From Otatea glauca (Eukaryota; Streptophyta; Magnoliopsida; Poales; Poaceae), in assembly GCA_036346275.1 (NCBI GenBank), contig CM070719.1:32765591-32829590 (forward strand): DNA of 64,000 nucleotides. Reading direction: 5' to 3'. Shown one piece after another: positions 37,157-47,892 of this stretch. The notes beneath the pieces were generated by a model, which did no database searches, was not told where the DNA came from, and was given only the letters and a program-made list of their open reading frames with translations. Positions within the stretch are counted from its first letter, which is position 1. The number at the start of each line of letters is the position of its first letter. A program made the translations under genes and the position numbers.

Positions 37157-38335
37157 ATGGTGAATACTCGAGGGAACAACGGAGCTTCAGGAAGTGGACT
37201 GCGCCAGAATGACAACCCCAATGACGGAGGCAGCCCTCAACCACCGCCGATGGACATGCGAGAACACAGGGCGTTTCTTGCCGCAAGCAGACTCAACTAA
37301 TGCGGACTATGATGCAACAGATGCAAAGAGATGACCAACGCAGCACCAACAACAACAACCACAGTAGCTCGAACAACCATGGTGGACCCGACCTCACTCA
37401 AAGCTATCGATTTTATGAGGACTAGGCCACCAACTTTTCGTGAAATGTGAACCCTTTGGAAGCCGATGGACGGCTTAGGACAATTGAGAAAAAGGCGCAC
37501 ATCACTCGGTGTGAGGGCAATGAGAAGGTGCTCTCGCCTCTCATCAATTGGAAGGAACCGCCGAGAATGGTGGGAGAATTCTTGTGCCGCTCATGGAGCC
37601 CCACAAGAGATCACATGGGAGGAGTTTACTAATGCTTTCCGCCATATCATGTCCGGAAGGAATGATGGACCTCAAGAAGGAAGAGTTCGAGCTTTGAAAC
37701 AAGGAGGCCAACCAAAGGCGAGTACCAACAAGTTTACTCGCTTAGCTCGCTATGCCCTCAAGACGTGCGACAGATAAAGCTAAGCAGTCTCGTTTCATGA
37801 AGGGACTGAACTCAGGACTGCAGGTGGGACTGATTACCCACAATTTTCCAGATTTTCAGGAACTAGTCAATAAAGCTTTGATCCTAGAGGATAAGCGCAA
37901 AGAGCTGGGTGAGAACCGTAAGCGCTTAATGACTAATCGGTGGGCGTCCAAACCATCTACGTTTGAGGATGTCACCACAACAATTTGCTAGATTCCAACC
38001 ACCACCGTGAACAGGACATCAACCCTCGCACCTCCCCGCCAATCAAATTTTCAGACCCAAAGACAGGCAACAATGTGACAGAGAGGAATCAACAGTCTGC
38101 CGTGAAAAGATGCTATACCTGCAACGAGCCAGGGCACTTTTCCAATAGGTGTCCACAGAAGGGAGGCATCACGCCAGTTCGTTTCAACTTGGGAACAACA
38201 CCGGCCAAGGCACCAACCTCAGGAGGAAATCGTGCGCCGAGTCAAGTGGAGCAACCCGCAATCAACGGTCGTGGAAGGATCAACCACATCACCGCAGATG
38301 GAGCTCGTGGAAGCTACGGACGTCGTCTTGGGTAA
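37157..38335 (+). pseudogene. Gag of the Tekay-type element (broken)
   Basis: ATG at 37157 opens MVNTRGNNGASGSG, the usual start of this lineage. The capsid region is split over frames (37466-37777 with EEFTNAFRHIMSG; 37752-37991 with KQSRFMKGLNSGLQ). A CCHC zinc knuckle CYTCNEPGHFSNRC lies at about 38110-38152. Stops at about 37297 and frameshifts near 37560, 37760 and 37990 disable it. Confidence 0.85.
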
Positions 38336-39131
38336 GTTTACGGTCAACTCGATTACCGCTACTGCTTTTGTTTGATTCTGGAGCTTCGTATTCGTTTGTT
38401 TCTCAAAGTTTTGCAACCAAGAATGGATTTAAAGTGGTGAATCTTAAGTGTGTGCTCTTAGTCCAAGCCCGAGGATCTGAACTTAGAGCTAGCCTTGGGT
38501 GCTTGGGAGCTAAGTTGCTTATGGATGGGATAGAATTCTAGCGAATCTTATCTTGATAGATCGCAATCCTAGACGTCATCCTTGGAATGGATTGGTGTCT
38601 AAGCATAAGGCCGTCTTGGATTGTGGCCGAAGGACCGTGACTTTGGAAGGCCCTAGTGGCAAGAAAGTAGAGTTTCAAGCGACCACAGTTCGGGATGGGC
38701 AGTTAATGGTCTCTGACGTGAAAGCCATCGGCATGGAAGATGTGCGGTGGTCGAGAATAGCGGATGTGTTTCGGAGGATTTGCGGGATTGCCACCGACCG
38801 TGATATCGAGTTCGTGATCGAGTTAGCACCAGTACAAAGACCGATATCAAAAAGACCATATCGGATGCCTACCAGCGAGTTAGTGGAAATGAAGAAGCGA
38901 TTGAGGAACGCAAGAGAAAGGCTTCATTAGACCAAGTTCATCACCGTGGGGAGCCCCGGTTTTGTTTGTTCGTAAAAAGGACGGAAGTCTTAGAATGTGC
39001 ATCGATTATCGTGCCTTGAATGAAATAACGATCAAGAATAAGTATCCGTTGCCCGGATCGATGACTTATTTGATCAATTAAGAGGAGCTGGAGTTTTCTC
39101 CAAGATAGATCTTCGTTCGGGATACCATCAG
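38336..39131 (+). pseudogene. Protease and start of RT, Tekay-type element (broken)
   Basis: An aspartic protease motif LLLFDSGASYSFVS lies at about 38360-38402, followed by the protease body to about 38700. From about 38800 comes the RT entry sequence (ELAPVQRPISKRPYRMP) and, in another frame, RKDGSLRMCIDYRALNEI (about 38975-39030). Several frame changes separate these blocks. Confidence 0.8.
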
Positions 39132-40502
39132 TTGAAGATCCGAGCGGAGGATGTGCCTAAGACTGCGTTTTCTACGCGATATGGACATTATGAGTTCACA
39201 GTCATGTCATTTGGATTGACTAATGCCCCAGCATATTTCATGAACATGATGAATAAGGTTTTCATGGAATATTTGGATAAGTTTGTTGTAGTCTTCATAG
39301 ACGATATCTTGGTTTACTCGAAGACAGAGGAAGAGCATGCAGAACATCTCAGAATGGTTTTAGAGAGGCTGCGAGAGCATCAGCTGTATGCTAAGTTTAG
39401 CAAGTGTGAATTTTGGAAGGAGAAAGTAGAATTTCTTGGTCATGTAATGACTACTAAAGGAGTAGCAGTTGACCCAAGCAAAGTGGACGCAGTGTTGCAT
39501 TGGGAGCAACCGAAGTCTGTTACCCAGATCCGTAGTTTTCTGGGAATGGCGGGATATTACCGTCGGTTCATAGAGGGATTCTCAACGATTGCTAAACCCC
39601 TTACGCAGTTGTTGAAGAAAGAAAAGAAGTTTGCAAGGACGCCAGAGTGCGAGAAAAGTTTCATGGAATTAAAGAAGCGTTTAACAACAGCCCCCGTATT
39701 AGTGTTGCCAGATGTGCAGAATGGATTTGATATTTATTGCGATGCTTCAAAGCAAGGCTTAGGGTGCGTGTTAATGCAAGAAGGCAAAGTCGTTGCTTAT
39801 GCATCGAGACAGTTGAGACCGCATGAAGTGAATTACCCAACGCATGATTTGGAATTAGCTGCCGTAGTGCATGCTTTAAAGATATGGCGTCATTATCTCA
39901 TAGGGAATAGATGTGAGATATATACGGATCATAAGAGCCTGAAATACATATTCACTCAAGCAGATCTGAATATGAGACAGCGAAGATGGCTTGAGCTAAT
40001 TAAGGATTATAATGTGGGAATCCATTATCATCCCGGAAAAGCCAATGTGGTAGCAGATGCTCTGAGTCGAAAGAGCCATAGCGCAAAAACATTGACAATG
40101 GAGGATCAACCAGAATTATGCAAGGAATTTCAGAAACTAAGGTTGGAAGTCGTTCCGCAAGGAATGGCAGCTGCACTTGAAGTAAAGCCAACACTAGAGG
40201 ATCAGATTAGTGAAGGCCAGAAAGATGATGATAAAATTTCTAAGATCAAGGTTAAAAAGGAAGAAGGCTTAGCTGTAGATTTCACTCTGGACGAGCAAGG
40301 AACCATGTTCTTCAAAGGCCGAATTTGTGTGCCGGATAAAAAGGAACTAAAGCAATTGATTCTTGAGGAGGCTCATGATTCTAAGTACTCGATTCATCCA
40401 GGAAGTGCCAAGATGTACCAAGATTTGAAAGAGAGATTTTGGTGGCCTAACATGAAGCGTGAAGTGGTGAGCATGTTGCTTTATCGACGATGTCGAGGGT
40501 AA
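39132..40502 (+). pseudogene. Reverse transcriptase and RNase H of the Tekay-type element
   Basis: The longest open stretch in the window (456 codons). It holds the RT core with the catalytic VVFIDDILVYSK, the connection domain, RNase H with FDIYCDASKQGLGCVL, and YTDHKSLKYIFTQ followed by VVADALSRKS. It then enters the integrase zinc-binding region (HPGSAKMYQDLKERFWWPNMK). It is fused in frame up to a break near 40480. The start is not a true gene start; it is simply where the frame opens. Confidence 0.92.
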
Positions 40503-41445
40503 AAGCCATGCATCAAAGACCATTGGTTTGTTGCGTAGTTGAAAATTCGGAATGGAAGTGGGAGGAAATCGGAATGGACTTTATCACGGTTTACCTAAAA
40601 CTCGTGGAGGTTACGATTCCATTTGGGTAATTGTGGATCGTCTAACCAAGGTCGCCCATTTTATCGATAAAGACCACTTACTCGGAGATCGTTTAGCAGA
40701 GTTGTACATGTCAAAGATTGTATGTTTGCATGGAGTGCCCAAGAAGATTGTGTCAGACAGAGGTACCCAATTTACCTCAAGATTCTGGAATAAGTTGCAC
40801 GAAGCCATGGGAACTCGTCTGAATTTTAGTACAGCATATCACCCGCAGACAGATGGTCAGACTGAAAGAGTAAATTAGATTTTAGAGGATATGTTGAGAG
40901 CTTGTGCTTTAGCTTATACTGCGACATGGGATAAGAGTTTGCCATATGCAGAATTCAGTTACAATAACAGCTATCAAGCTAGCCTGCAGATGTCACCATT
41001 CGAGGCATTGTATGGACGTGCTTGTCGTACCCCATTGAATTGGAACGAGACAGGAGAACGTTTGGTGTTTGGGCCAGATATTCTCGAGGAGGCAGAAAGT
41101 CAAGTCGCAATGATCAGAGAGAGGTTGAAGATAGCACAGTCAAGACAGAAAAGCTATGCAGATAACCGTCGTCGAGATTTGAGCTTTGAACCAGAAGATC
41201 ATGTGTATCTCAGGGTTACCCCTCTTAAGGGCGTTAAAAGATTTCACGTTAAAGGGAAGCTTGCACCAAGATATGTTGGTCCGTTCAAGGTTCTGAGCCG
41301 TCGAGGAGAGGTGGCTTATCAGTTGGAGTTGCCTCAGTCCTTGGCAGGAGTGCATGATGTATTCCATGTGTCGCAGCTTAAGAAATGTCTTAGAGTGCCA
41401 ACAGAGCAAACCCCGTTGGATGCAATAGAGTCACAGAAGATTTGA
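40503..41445 (+). pseudogene. Integrase of the Tekay-type element (broken)
   Basis: After a frame break and small deletion that damages the zinc-finger end (about 40480-40560), the catalytic core follows. It contains DSIWVIVDRLTKVAHF, VSDRGTQFTSRFW and TAYHPQTDGQTERVN, an in-frame TAG near 40877, and the C-terminal domain with RKSYADNRRRDLSFEPEDHVYL to QLKKCLRVP. Integrase inserts the cDNA into host DNA. This copy is disrupted. Confidence 0.88.
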
Positions 41446-41634
41446 CGTACAAAGAGCAGCCGGTCCGAATTTTGGATGTTATGGAGCGAAAGACCGAAAC
41501 AAGACTATTCGCTTTTGCGAGTTCGATGGAGCAATCATTAGAAAGTGAAGCCACTTGGGGCGAGAAGAAGATTTGAAGTCAGAATTCCCAAACCTATTCT
41601 CTAGTTAGCCCTGAATCTCGGGTCGAGATTCTGT
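41446..41634 (+). pseudogene. Chromodomain-like C-terminal tail of the Tekay-type Pol
   Basis: Frame-shifted continuation of integrase. Pieces such as YKEQPVRILDVMERK and a following W-rich segment fit the short chromodomain of Tekay-type elements, known to target heterochromatin marks. The polypurine tract and 3' LTR follow directly. Confidence 0.65.
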
Positions 41635-41648
41635 TAAGGGGGGAGGTT

Positions 41649-44600
41649 TGTAACATCCCAAAAATCTGCCAAATATTATTTTATTGCTTAAATGTGCATT
41701 TGTGATTTTCTGGAATTTATTTAGATTTTTCTGGATTTATTTGAATTAAATCTTATTTCAAGTTTATTGCTTTTTATCCGAAAGTATTTAAATCTGTGCA
41801 AAGTTAAAATAAAGTTTTGGTAAAAATATTTTATTTGAGTCCAGAATGTCTCACAGTATTTTTGAGATTTTTTTCTGGATTTTTCCTGATTATTTTATTG
41901 CCTAAAACAAATTAAATGAATTTCTGGAATTATTTTAAATGAAAAACCTTTTGAAAAGCGTGTGAACAGTAGCGGGCCGGCCCATGCACTGTGCGGCCCA
42001 GATAGCCCGTGCAGCCTGTTTCGGCCAAAACCCTAAACCTAAGAAATCCTGACCGTTGGATCGAGACCCAATAGCCGAGATCTCGCCGCGTCGTCGAGCG
42101 CTCAGGGCCGTTGATTGAGCGACGCGTGGACGTCCCGGATGAAGCCGCGTCGTCTTTCCGAGTCGCCGCCAGAGTCCGCCGCCGCCACGAGCCGTCTTCA
42201 AAGTCCGGGCCGGACACGCCTTCCTGTGCAGCTATTTAAGGCGCCGACGCGGGCACGGAACTCCTCACCTCGCGCCGCGCATCTTTTCCAAAGCCCGAGG
42301 CTCTGTGTCGCCGTCGTTCGCACGAGAGAGCTCGCCGGAGTGAAGGTCCTTGCCGTGGTGGTTTCTGCTCGGTTTCGTCGCCGCCGTTGATCTTTCGCCG
42401 TCCCCAGTGCCGCCATCGAGATCGCCAAACCGCGCCGCGTCGGATCCGTGAGGAATTGTCGCCGTTTCGTCGCCGGAACGCCGTAGCCGAGGTCTTCGTT
42501 CTCACGTCCGGTGGAGTTGCGCCGCCGCGTCGCCATCGTCACGTTGAAGCTTTGGAAGCCGTTGGATCTCGAGTGAAGGGTCAAGATCGTGCCACGCCGC
42601 CGCGTGAGCGATGAACGTCTTTGGTAGCGCCGACCGTTAGATCTAGATCCCGCGGCGTGTGTGCGCCACGTCGCGTGAGATCGGTAGCCGTCCGATCAAA
42701 CTCGTGCGCTCAAGATCGCGCCGTCGCCGCAACCAATCGTGACGGCCGTGTCGGGCGCAAGCATCGAGGCGTCGTGCGCCGGGTTCACGGTGGACGGAGG
42801 AGGTCTCGTGGACCGTGTCTATGCACCGAGGCCACGCGTCGGCTTCGATTGGTCGGTTCAGCACAAGCGTCATGCTGACGTCATGATGACGCAGTAATCT
42901 ATTTTCGAAATAAAAATAAATCTGTTAAATCTGATTTTCTGATTTTTGCAATTTCAGTATTTATTTCAAATTTCAAAAGGCTATATCTTTTGCATCGTAA
43001 CTCGGATTTGAGTGATTCAAATTTCTAAAAATTTGTAAAATTGAGATCTATTTAATGGTGAATTTTATTTAATTTTTGGAGTTCAATTGCTCTCTGTTTT
43101 GGTATTTATTTGCTTTTCTTCTTCGGTACGCGTAGACGTTGAATTGTGTGACGCTTCGGAGGAAGACCCAGCAACCCAAGAGCAAGCTTCAGATCAAGAT
43201 CAGGGCCTATTCCAAGGCAAGTGGTGCTTTGATCATGTTGAACCCATGTTTATAAAATTGCTATGTTTGTTTACAATATTGCATATATTTCAAATATACA
43301 ATTGTTTCAAAATAGATTGGGCTTAGCTAAAATACCAGATTGATCTATACCCTACCTTGTCATTGTATGCCATGATCCATTGTCACCCTAGATTGGTTAA
43401 ATATAGTTGGTTAACAATTATAATCAACATTGGAGGATTAGTTCGTATTAGTTGCTTAGCCATGCCACGTCATCACATGTGTCAGAATCATTGATAATTA
43501 ATCTTGATTAATGGAATATGGAACAATATTATGAACTTGTGTGTCATGTGGGATCACACGATGAGATTGAGTTGTTGTGGCGAGTCATGTCACGCAACAA
43601 TGTTGAATTGTTGATGGCACGTGGTGCTTGGTAATCAACGGGGTGATAATAACTTAGATTGGGGCAAGTGGCAAGGGGCGAGGAGGCCAAGGTGGGCCCG
43701 ATGGGCAGAGGGTATGTGGATGTCTTGCCTTGATCACACTAAGGACTTAACCTTGCAAGCCTTTGACCTGAGTCAATCATGCAACCACATGTCTGGTATG
43801 GGCCAGCCTAGTTGAGTAATTTGCAATGTCTTAATTTTGGTACTATCGTGGTCGGTGTGAGTTCCCGAGTTATGGTGTGATTCACATGGCGCAAGAGGGG
43901 GGCCCTGGATGTGGTAACCAGTCCCACAAGTGTTGAATCCTTAGCGGGTAGTATCGGGTTAAGTCAGAGCATTGTAAAGGCTTTGTTATAATCACTCGCC
44001 TTGGTGGTGTTTGGTTGTATCACGTGGGTAAAGTGCATAACCTCTGCAGAGTGTGAAACTATTCGGATAGCCGTGCTCGCGGTATTGAGCAATGCTCGGG
44101 AATTACAGTTAAGGGTTAGTTTAATTAATTGGACAACTTGGTTGGGATGGCGGAAGGCCATATGGAAGATGAAATTTGACTTAGGATTGGAAACTTGGTC
44201 TACTTGAGAAATCCTGAATTTATTGTTATTTGTTTTACATTCTTTACAATCTATTTACTGTATTTGTTCATAAATACTGCTTATTGCAAAATAGCCATGA
44301 TAGCCTATCCATTGGAATAAGCCTTACATATAGATACATAGAATTGCATTCTGTGCACAACTTGTTGAGTGCTTTAAGTACTCACCCTTGCCAAACAACA
44401 ATAATCAACAGTTGAGGAATCTACACTGTGTTGGAAGATGAAGTCCAGAAGACACGAGTCATTAGGGTCCGAGCCTTGTCGGTTGCTGTGGTGAACTCGA
44501 TGAGCTATCTACGTTTTCTATTTTCATTTGCTTAATCATTAGTTATATTTTCAGTCTTGCCCTGCGTGGCTTAATAATGTAAGTTGGTCATAAGATCATA

Positions 44601-44750
44601 CCTTTAGTTATATCAATGAATGAACTATTATTCTATTATCGTTGAGTATGATGTGATATGTACCAATGTTGCGCTGTGTGCACTAGCGTTGATCCTGGGA
44701 ATAGTGCGGTAAACACAGTGGGTTCGAATCAGTGGATTCGGGTCCTTACA
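41649..44750 (+). repeat. 3' LTR of the Tekay-type element
   Basis: Direct repeat of the 5' LTR, starting TGTAACATCCC and ending GGTCCTTACA. Small indels distinguish it, for example several single-base losses in the GC-rich core (42000-42850). Confidence 0.93.
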
Positions 44751-44755
44751 AACAA

Positions 44756-44855
44756 CATAGTTGTATGACTGAGGAAACCCTCATGGCTCACAAGAACCTG
44801 TCGTCCGGGTATATCGCGACTATCATGTACCCGGATAAAGAGTCAATTAGTTAAA
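44756..44855 (+). pseudogene. MULE-1 transposase, continuation after the gypsy insertion
   Basis: Removing the gypsy element and one AACAA copy joins VEQ at 32850-32855 in frame to HSCMTEETLMAHKNLSSGYI and then ATIMYPDKESIS before a stop (about 44851). That is the end of the MuDR DNA-binding domain. The catalytic DDE (MULE) domain and SWIM finger that should follow are absent from the remaining 700 bp, so they were deleted. Confidence 0.8.
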
Positions 44856-45519
44856 GATAGTTATAATATCCCATACTAATACCTCAAAAAAGGTTAACAT
44901 ATCATATACGGTGTAGTCACAGACTTACAAAGAAAATTGGATCGCAATCGTGTAAAGTGAATGGTCACTTAAGCCTTTTCGGTAGCCCATAACATAACAT
45001 GTTTAGAAAAGAAATTATGTAGGAATAGCCCCAAAACACCCTATGATATTTGTACTACCATAATATGCAATAGGATCCTATTTAAAACTTGCTTTGCATC
45101 TCGATCCTACCAAAGCAAACACCCTAAACGATCACTACAGGCGCAGATTCTAAGACACTTAAACAGTTGTTGGAGATGACGGTCGTGCAACAGCTTTTTC
45201 AGGGCGAGTAGCCTACTCACGAGCGTACAACCTTGTCAGGCCGATTAGACGAGTCACAAGTAGTAGCTTTGTCAGGATGAGTTGCCAAAAAAGAAATCCT
45301 CTATCACCTATTCCGGTGACATGTTGCGACACTCTGCCCAACGCTTTAAACTTTTTCAGATCGATTTGACAACACTGTACCTGTAGCTTTGTCAGGCTGA
45401 AGTGACCACTCACTGCCTACTTTTTAGCCCGACTTGACTACAAACTCCGGCATTTTGCTATCCGTCTATATGTTTCAATCTTACCTTCCAACACTTAGTC
45501 CATACACCACCCCTTCGAG
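44856..45519 (+). promoter_or_regulatory. Intergenic and promoter region of the second MULE-1 gene
   Basis: No coding sequence on either strand that I trust. The motif CTTTGTCAGG or a near variant recurs at 45231, 45267 and 45387, each followed by a purine/GA-rich stretch. It ends at the TATA box at 45520. It may hold the promoter of the downstream gene; the repeated motif could be a binding site. Confidence 0.45.
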
Positions 45520-45528
45520 TATATAAAA
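45520..45528 (+). promoter_or_regulatory. TATA box of the second MULE-1 gene
   Basis: A clear TATATAAAA lies 47 bp before the ATG at 45575, implying a short 5' leader. Confidence 0.7.
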
Positions 45529-45574
45529 GGTCAAACCGCAGACACACAACCACAGCTCCCACTCACACTTCACC

Positions 45575-46369
45575 ATGGCTGCATCCTCTAGCAGAGCATT
45601 CTCGTGGACACCAGATATGAGCACCGTAGCCCTTCATTACACGTTGAAGGTTACGCGTGGTGGGAAGGACGATCCATTCAAGGAGGAGAACCTAAGTAAA
45701 GTGGTGTCCAAATTGCAAGAGTGGCGTCCGACATTACGGAGGCATAACATGACAACCTCTGGCCTGAACCTTGTGACCTCCGACGACCTGAAGGCGCACC
45801 TGCAATGGTGGCGTCAAAGGTATTTCAGAGTATGCGAATTAGCCGACCACCCTTCTGCTATAGGTTTTTCTAGAAGATCTTACATGGTACTGATGCTGCC
45901 CGATCGGTATGCAGAGCATATTAAGGTTAGTTAGTTTATATTTGTTCACCTTACTAATCTTTTTACCATTATATGTAAGTTCACTACTTCGTATGCTCGT
46001 CTTGTGTGTTAGTCATTCCCAGAGGTTAAAGAGTTGTTGAACAAAGATATACCAGAATTCTTAGCGATGTATATGCTCTTCGGCGGGGGTGTGATGCCTG
46101 GTTCGCGTAGAAGATACAGAAGAGGATCCAACTGGAGGGGTAGAGATCGACACAGTACTACTGCAGCAGCAAGTTCAAGAGGATGTTCAACCACCACCGG
46201 AGGGGGCTTGCTCCTAACTATGCATATGATGATGACTATGATGATGACAATTTTGTATCACCTAGACCTCGACGTTCAAGCACTACCACAACAGGCCATT
46301 CAAGCACTACAGCAAGCCGTTCAAGAAATAATGAAAGAGGACGTTCAACCAGCACTACAGGTGGGTTAG
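45575..46369 (+). CDS. Myb/SANT-like DNA-binding-type protein, second gene of MULE-1
   Basis: Two exons, 45575-45925 and 46013-46369, flank a GT/AG intron of 87 bp and give about 235 residues. The N-terminal 145 residues follow the plan of the plant Myb/SANT-like domain (PF12776 type): an opening FSWTPDMSTVALHYTLK, a middle LKAHLQWWRQRYFRV, a closing LPDRYAEHIKSFPEVK and a FGGG end. A basic SRRRYRRGSNWRGR stretch follows. After about 46200 the other frame looks more natural: APNYAYDDDYDDDN and APNHTNDDNDDD repeats, to 46473. A small indel has probably shifted the C-terminus. It lies inside the MULE on the same strand as the transposase. The domain call is from pattern memory, not a search. 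It could instead be a captured host gene. Confidence 0.6.
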
Positions 46370-46473
46370 CTCCTAACCACACAAATGACGATAATGATGA
46401 CGATTTCATGACACCTAGGCCAGGAAACTTGCGTCCTCGGAGTCTCCTAATTCTGACGATAATATTACATTAA

Positions 46474-47485
46474 GCCCTATCAGCGATCCAAGCGTAATAC
46501 CCCGTTAGCCACCAATAGATAACTTTTGTTTTTTTGACTATGCCCCAGATCGACAATTATGGGCATAGAATGTATGGTTTTGTGACTTACATTGTAGAAT
46601 TCATAGTTGTATGAATTCTCTAAGGCATGCATGTACCTATGTTGTATCCTAGTTTTATAAATTCCTTAAGGTATGTACCTATATTGTATCTCAGTTTGTG
46701 ACTTAGCTCTGCACTTTGAATTATCAATGTCGGGTTTTATTCAATAGTTCAATATGAAGCGAACTTGTTAGCTACTTAAGAGTGCTTCAAATTATCAGTT
46801 AATCATTCATGCTAGTATAATTTTAACAAGCCTCAACATGATAGTACAACGGCAACTTTAAAGAATTTGTCTTTTTTTCTCCTCCCCTTTCGTCTCGAGT
46901 GCAGACTTCTGCACCTTGTAACTTTAAACTTTGTTTTCTATCCTCATAATTTAACCACAGCTTTAGCTATCTTAAAAAAAAGGAGCCATGGCCATGGCCA
47001 TGGCCTCCTTCCATATCATTCCTTGCGCCCCCTTGAATCTTTTGTATTGCTTCTTCCTCTTTTTCTCCTGTGTCTGTATGAGCCTTCCTCTGCTCTGTCT
47101 CTTCCTGCATCTCTTCGTACGTCCTCTATGATGGAGATGAAGGTGGCTTTTATAGGAGGAGGAGAGGGCAGCTAGGCGTGTGTGTGCTCACCCTCTATGA
47201 TCTCCGGGATTGGCACGTGATTTGATTATGCAATTCTTGCCTTTTAATCTCTGCATTTCCATCCGAATGAGATACAATGAAATAGGATTTTCATGTTATG
47301 GGATATGGTGAGTATGTCATTCCATCCAAGCGGGGATATGATGAGGAAACTCTTTCATTTATAAGAGACATGAATAAAAGCCTTCCATTTTAAGGAGATG
47401 TGATCAATATTTCCATAAAATAGAGGGAATCCGGATAATACTTCCTCATAAATATTTTTTTTAAATTTATAAATTTTCTAGCTTC
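46474..47485 (+). other. 3' non-coding part of MULE-1
   Basis: Presumed 3' untranslated and subterminal DNA between the Myb/SANT-like gene and the palindrome array. It includes a 20-bp perfect palindrome of three CCATGG units (46985-47004) with AAGGAG/CTCCTT-like outer arms. I see no credible gene. Confidence 0.5.
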
Positions 47486-47700
47486 CAGTCGCCCTTTGGT
47501 TGGGCGACTTCTCCGTGTCGCCGTCTGGTTGGGCGACAGAGGGTTCTATCGCTCTCTGGTTGGGCGACAGAATGATGGTGCCGACTTGGCAACGACTTGG
47601 CGCTCAGTCGCCCGTTGGTTGGGTGACATGTTTGTCAGTCGCCCATTGGTTGGGCGACATTTGGATATCGTGTGTTCAAAAAGCGACAGACGTATATTTC
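47486..47700. repeat. Right subterminal palindrome array of MULE-1
   Basis: Five units of GTCGCC(C)-nnTGGTT-GGGCGAC spaced 25-60 bp apart (about 47489, 47518, 47549, 47607, 47638). They mirror the left array. Each unit can form a 7-bp-stem hairpin. Confidence 0.85.
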
Positions 47701-47892
47701 TGCAATTTTTTGAGTTCGAAGTATATTTTTGCAAGAATAAAAAAGGTATTATTTAAAAAAATTCACCATTTTAACGTAACCACCAGCAGAAATGCAAGCC
47801 AAAAGAAGTGGCATAGCCAGGTGTATGATGTGGTGTCATGTTGACATGGCTTGGCGAGGAAAGCGTGTGTAGCCTGCAATATACCATGCAAT

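Larger units (their letters stand above)
32856..44750 (+). mobile_element. Complete Tekay-type chromodomain gypsy retrotransposon
   Basis: LTRs at 32856-35940 and 41649-44750 (about 3.1 kb each) start TGTAACATCCC; the 3' copy ends TTACA. A perfect 5-bp duplication AACAA flanks it (32851-32855 and 44751-44755). A primer-binding segment TGGTATCGAGC (35946), close to the plant initiator-tRNA site TGGTATCAGAGC, follows the 5' LTR. A polypurine tract (about 41635-41648) precedes the 3' LTR. Gag, protease, RT, RNase H, integrase and a chromodomain-like tail are in order but carry frameshifts and stops. The LTRs are very similar with small indels. Confidence 0.95.
30129..47764 (+). mobile_element. 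MULE-1, two-gene Mutator-like element (17.6 kb with nested insertions)
   Basis: About 85-bp TIRs (30129-30215 and inverted at 47680-47764) both begin GAATTTTTTTAAATAATA and are about 88 percent alike by eye. They are flanked by the perfect 10-bp duplication ACCATTTTAA at 30119-30128 and 47765-47774, within the 9-11 bp typical of Mutator elements. Inside are a MuDR-type transposase gene fragment, a second Myb/SANT-like gene, a CACTA fragment and a complete gypsy element. Without the gypsy insertion it is about 5.7 kb. The transposase catalytic domain is missing, so this copy is non-autonomous. Confidence 0.9.
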
